Positions 6,534-7,484 of a stretch of 7,484 bases of DNA are shown here, piece by piece. Position 1 is the first letter of the stretch. The number at the start of each line of letters is the position of its first letter. A program made the translations under genes and the position numbers. Source of the DNA: Actinomycetes bacterium (lineage in GTDB: Bacteria > Actinomycetota > Acidimicrobiia > Acidimicrobiales > CADCSY01); the NCBI GenBank assembly GCA_025464025.1, contig JAODBP010000345.1:1-7484 (forward strand). The letters run 5' to 3'. The notes beneath the pieces are model-generated. The model was given only the letters and a program-made list of their open reading frames with translations, searched no databases and was not told where the DNA came from.

Positions 6534-7258
6534 GCCGGCGCCGCCGGGCCCTGGAGGGTGGCCCGGATGACCAGGCGATGGGCCGCCGAGCCCTTCGGGT
6601 GGCAGGTCGTCAGCGTGAGCGACGAGTCCGGGGTCGGCGCCACCACCGACGTGTCGGACGGCGACACGACGAACGGCGCCTTGGCGACCTTGTATGTGCA
6701 CTCGCCGATCGGCGTCTCGAGGATGATGTCGTCGCCCGGCTTCAGCAGGTCGACGTTGTGGAACGGCTTGCCGTACGTCGTGCGATGGCCGGCGATGGCG
6801 ACGTTCCCCTGCTCGCACGGCAGCGGCGTCTGCGGGTAGTGGCCGGCGCCGGCCCGCAGGGCGCTGGCTGTCGTGCCCTCGACGACCACGACGTCGACGT
6901 CGATCGCCGGGATCCGGATGCGGGTGAGGGCGTCGCCCGTGCCGACCCGGCGATCGCGGTAGGCCTGCTGGAGCTCGGGGCTCACCAGCTGGTTGTCGAG
7001 TCGGTTCTGGATCCGGCTCTGGTAGAGGTTCGTGTAGAAGGGATAGCCGAGCATCCCGACGGCGGCGACGAGCAGGCCCACGGACGTGACCGACAGGCCC
7101 CGCCGGGCCCACGGGTGGCGGCGGAGGAAGGCGACGACGGGCGGAAGCCCCTCGGTGGTGGGGGCCGGTGCGGGCCCGGGGGCCTTCGGCTTGCGGGTGG
7201 CCACGACGGCCGCCCCGAAGACGACGACCACGAGGACGGCGGCGACGAGCTCGATCAT
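6530..7258 (-). CDS. Class E-like sortase (membrane transpeptidase)
   Basis: A 242-residue cysteine transpeptidase that cleaves a sorting motif between Thr and Gly and joins the protein to the cell wall on the outer membrane face. The catalytic triad is visible: H158 in AIAGHRTTYGKPF, C219 in SLTLTTCHP and R228 in AHRLVIRA. GHRTTYG and TLTTCHP point to class E, the housekeeping-type sortase of high-GC actinobacteria. Class D or F is less likely. Two hydrophobic segments precede the catalytic domain (about 3-21 and 55-75), separated by a basic, Pro/Ala-rich stretch. The ATG at 7258 has GAGG 6 nt upstream (7265-7268). Upstream on the same strand is an LPRTG surface protein. Downstream, the Fn3 protein overlaps by 4 bases. 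Class E enzymes are reported to prefer LAXTG, so the LPRTG neighbour is worth noting. Sortase identity is certain; class is likely. Confidence 0.95.
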   Translation of the reverse strand: MIELVAAVLVVVVFGAAVVATRKPKAPGPAPAPTTEGLPPVVAFLRRHPWARRGLSVTSVGLLVAAVGMLGYPFYTNLYQSRIQNRLDNQLVSPELQQAYRDRRVGTGDALTRIRIPAIDVDVVVVEGTTASALRAGAGHYPQTPLPCEQGNVAIAGHRTTYGKPFHNVDLLKPGDDIILETPIGECTYKVAKAPFVVSPSDTSVVAPTPDSSLTLTTCHPKGSAAHRLVIRATLQGPAAPA

Positions 7259-7297
7259 GGGATGCCTCGGAGGCTAACGAGAGGTGGACTGAGGCGA

Positions 7298-7335
7298 ACG
7301 ACGGCCCCGAGGTCGAGGACCCCGGGGCCGGTCGT
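7298..7335 (-). terminator. GC-rich hairpin after the LPXTG protein gene; terminator without U-run or attenuator before the sortase
   Basis: Minus-strand RNA from 7335 to 7298 folds as ACGAC, one bulged C, a 12-bp arm GGCCCCGGGGUC, triloop CUC, arm GACCUCGGGGCC and GUCGU. This gives 17 pairs, including one G-U that would be an A-C mismatch on the plus strand. It begins about 20 nt after the stop of the LPXTG protein and ends about 40 nt before the sortase ATG. No U-run follows. It could end the upstream transcript or reduce read-through into the sortase gene. Confidence 0.6.
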
Positions 7336-7354
7336 CATCGGTTCGGGCGTCCGG

Positions 7355-7484
7355 TCAACGGCGAGCGAAGGCCAGGCGACGGGTGGCGACGGCCAGGACC
7401 AGCAGGGCGCCGCCGATGATGGGCAGCGTGGCGTTGCCGCCGGTGCGGGGCAGGTCGCCGCCGGCCGGGGCCGCAGGCGCTGCT
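7355..7484 (-). CDS. C-terminal end of an LPXTG-type cell-wall-anchored protein (N-terminal part outside the window)
   Basis: The last 42 residues of a minus-strand gene running in from beyond the window edge. They form a complete cell wall sorting signal: an Ala/Pro-rich spacer (AAPAAPAGGD), the sortase motif LPRTG (nucleotides 7453-7439), a hydrophobic helix of about 18 residues (LPIIGGALLVLAVA) and a basic tail (RRLAFARR) ending in TGA at 7357-7355. A membrane sortase is expected to cut between Thr and Gly and attach the protein to peptidoglycan. A sortase gene lies 96 bp downstream on the same strand and is the obvious candidate enzyme, though a hairpin separates the two. The extracellular domain is outside the window, so the protein's job is unknown. 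The reading is secure despite its shortness because all three parts of the signal are in order and the frame ends properly. Confidence 0.85.
   Translation of the reverse strand, partial: AAPAAPAGGDLPRTGGNATLPIIGGALLVLAVATRRLAFARR

Noticed and set aside
2964..6839. A 1291-codon open frame on the plus strand crossing the helicase, the receiver gene and the antisense of the surface genes
   Set aside because: It is almost pure Arg/Ala/Pro/Gly with no domain, and it runs through three well-supported genes on both strands. It is stop-free only because of the GC content.
6534..7112. Extension of the Fn3 protein frame upstream through the sortase gene
   Set aside because: The extra residues are the out-of-frame shadow of the sortase. 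The GTG at 6533 is followed directly by a signal peptide and overlaps the sortase stop in the usual GTGA manner.

Overview
The window is gene-dense, very GC-rich DNA. It has strong third-position GC, GTG starts and candidate leaderless or near-leaderless genes. Together with a membrane pyrophosphatase, an MrfA/SftH-type helicase, a DtxR-family regulator and a class E-like sortase, this suggests an actinobacterium. An acidimicrobial lineage (Ilumatobacter/Iamia-like) is my guess and not proven by anything in the sequence. I see no tRNA, rRNA, CRISPR array, insertion sequence or phage gene. It reads as ordinary chromosome.

Left part, minus strand, in transcription order: a single-domain STAS anti-sigma-factor antagonist (2592-2257), a DtxR/IdeR/MntR-family metalloregulator (2198-1539), and the N-terminal 487 residues of a membrane-bound proton-pumping pyrophosphatase, hppA (1462 to the window edge). 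A long hairpin fills the gap between the STAS gene and the regulator. Its two imperfect positions are G-U wobbles only in the minus-strand RNA.

Middle part, plus strand: a 742-residue MrfA/YprA/SftH-type SF2 helicase (2737-4965) with a probable leaderless GTG start. It diverges from the STAS gene across 144 bp. A stand-alone CheY-like receiver protein (5005-5403) follows after 39 bp, probably in the same transcript.

Right part, minus strand, in transcription order: the C-terminal tail of an LPXTG-type surface protein (LPRTG, then a membrane helix and an arginine-rich tail), a GC-rich hairpin without a U-run, a class E-like sortase (7258-6530), and a secreted Fn3-containing protein with a C-terminal membrane anchor (6533-5400). 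The last is coupled to the sortase by a 4-base GTGA overlap. It converges on the receiver gene so tightly that both stop codons lie in one CTAG. This is a cell-surface anchoring module.

The gaps are short: 2593-2736 (144 bp), 7259-7354 (96 bp), 1463-1538 (76 bp), 2199-2256 (58 bp) and 4966-5004 (39 bp). There is no gene-free stretch over 300 bp. I did not find a clearly new multi-gene system. The observations most worth checking are the paired wobble-stabilised hairpins, the metalloregulator lacking a key ligand, the helicase-receiver pairing and the sortase module.
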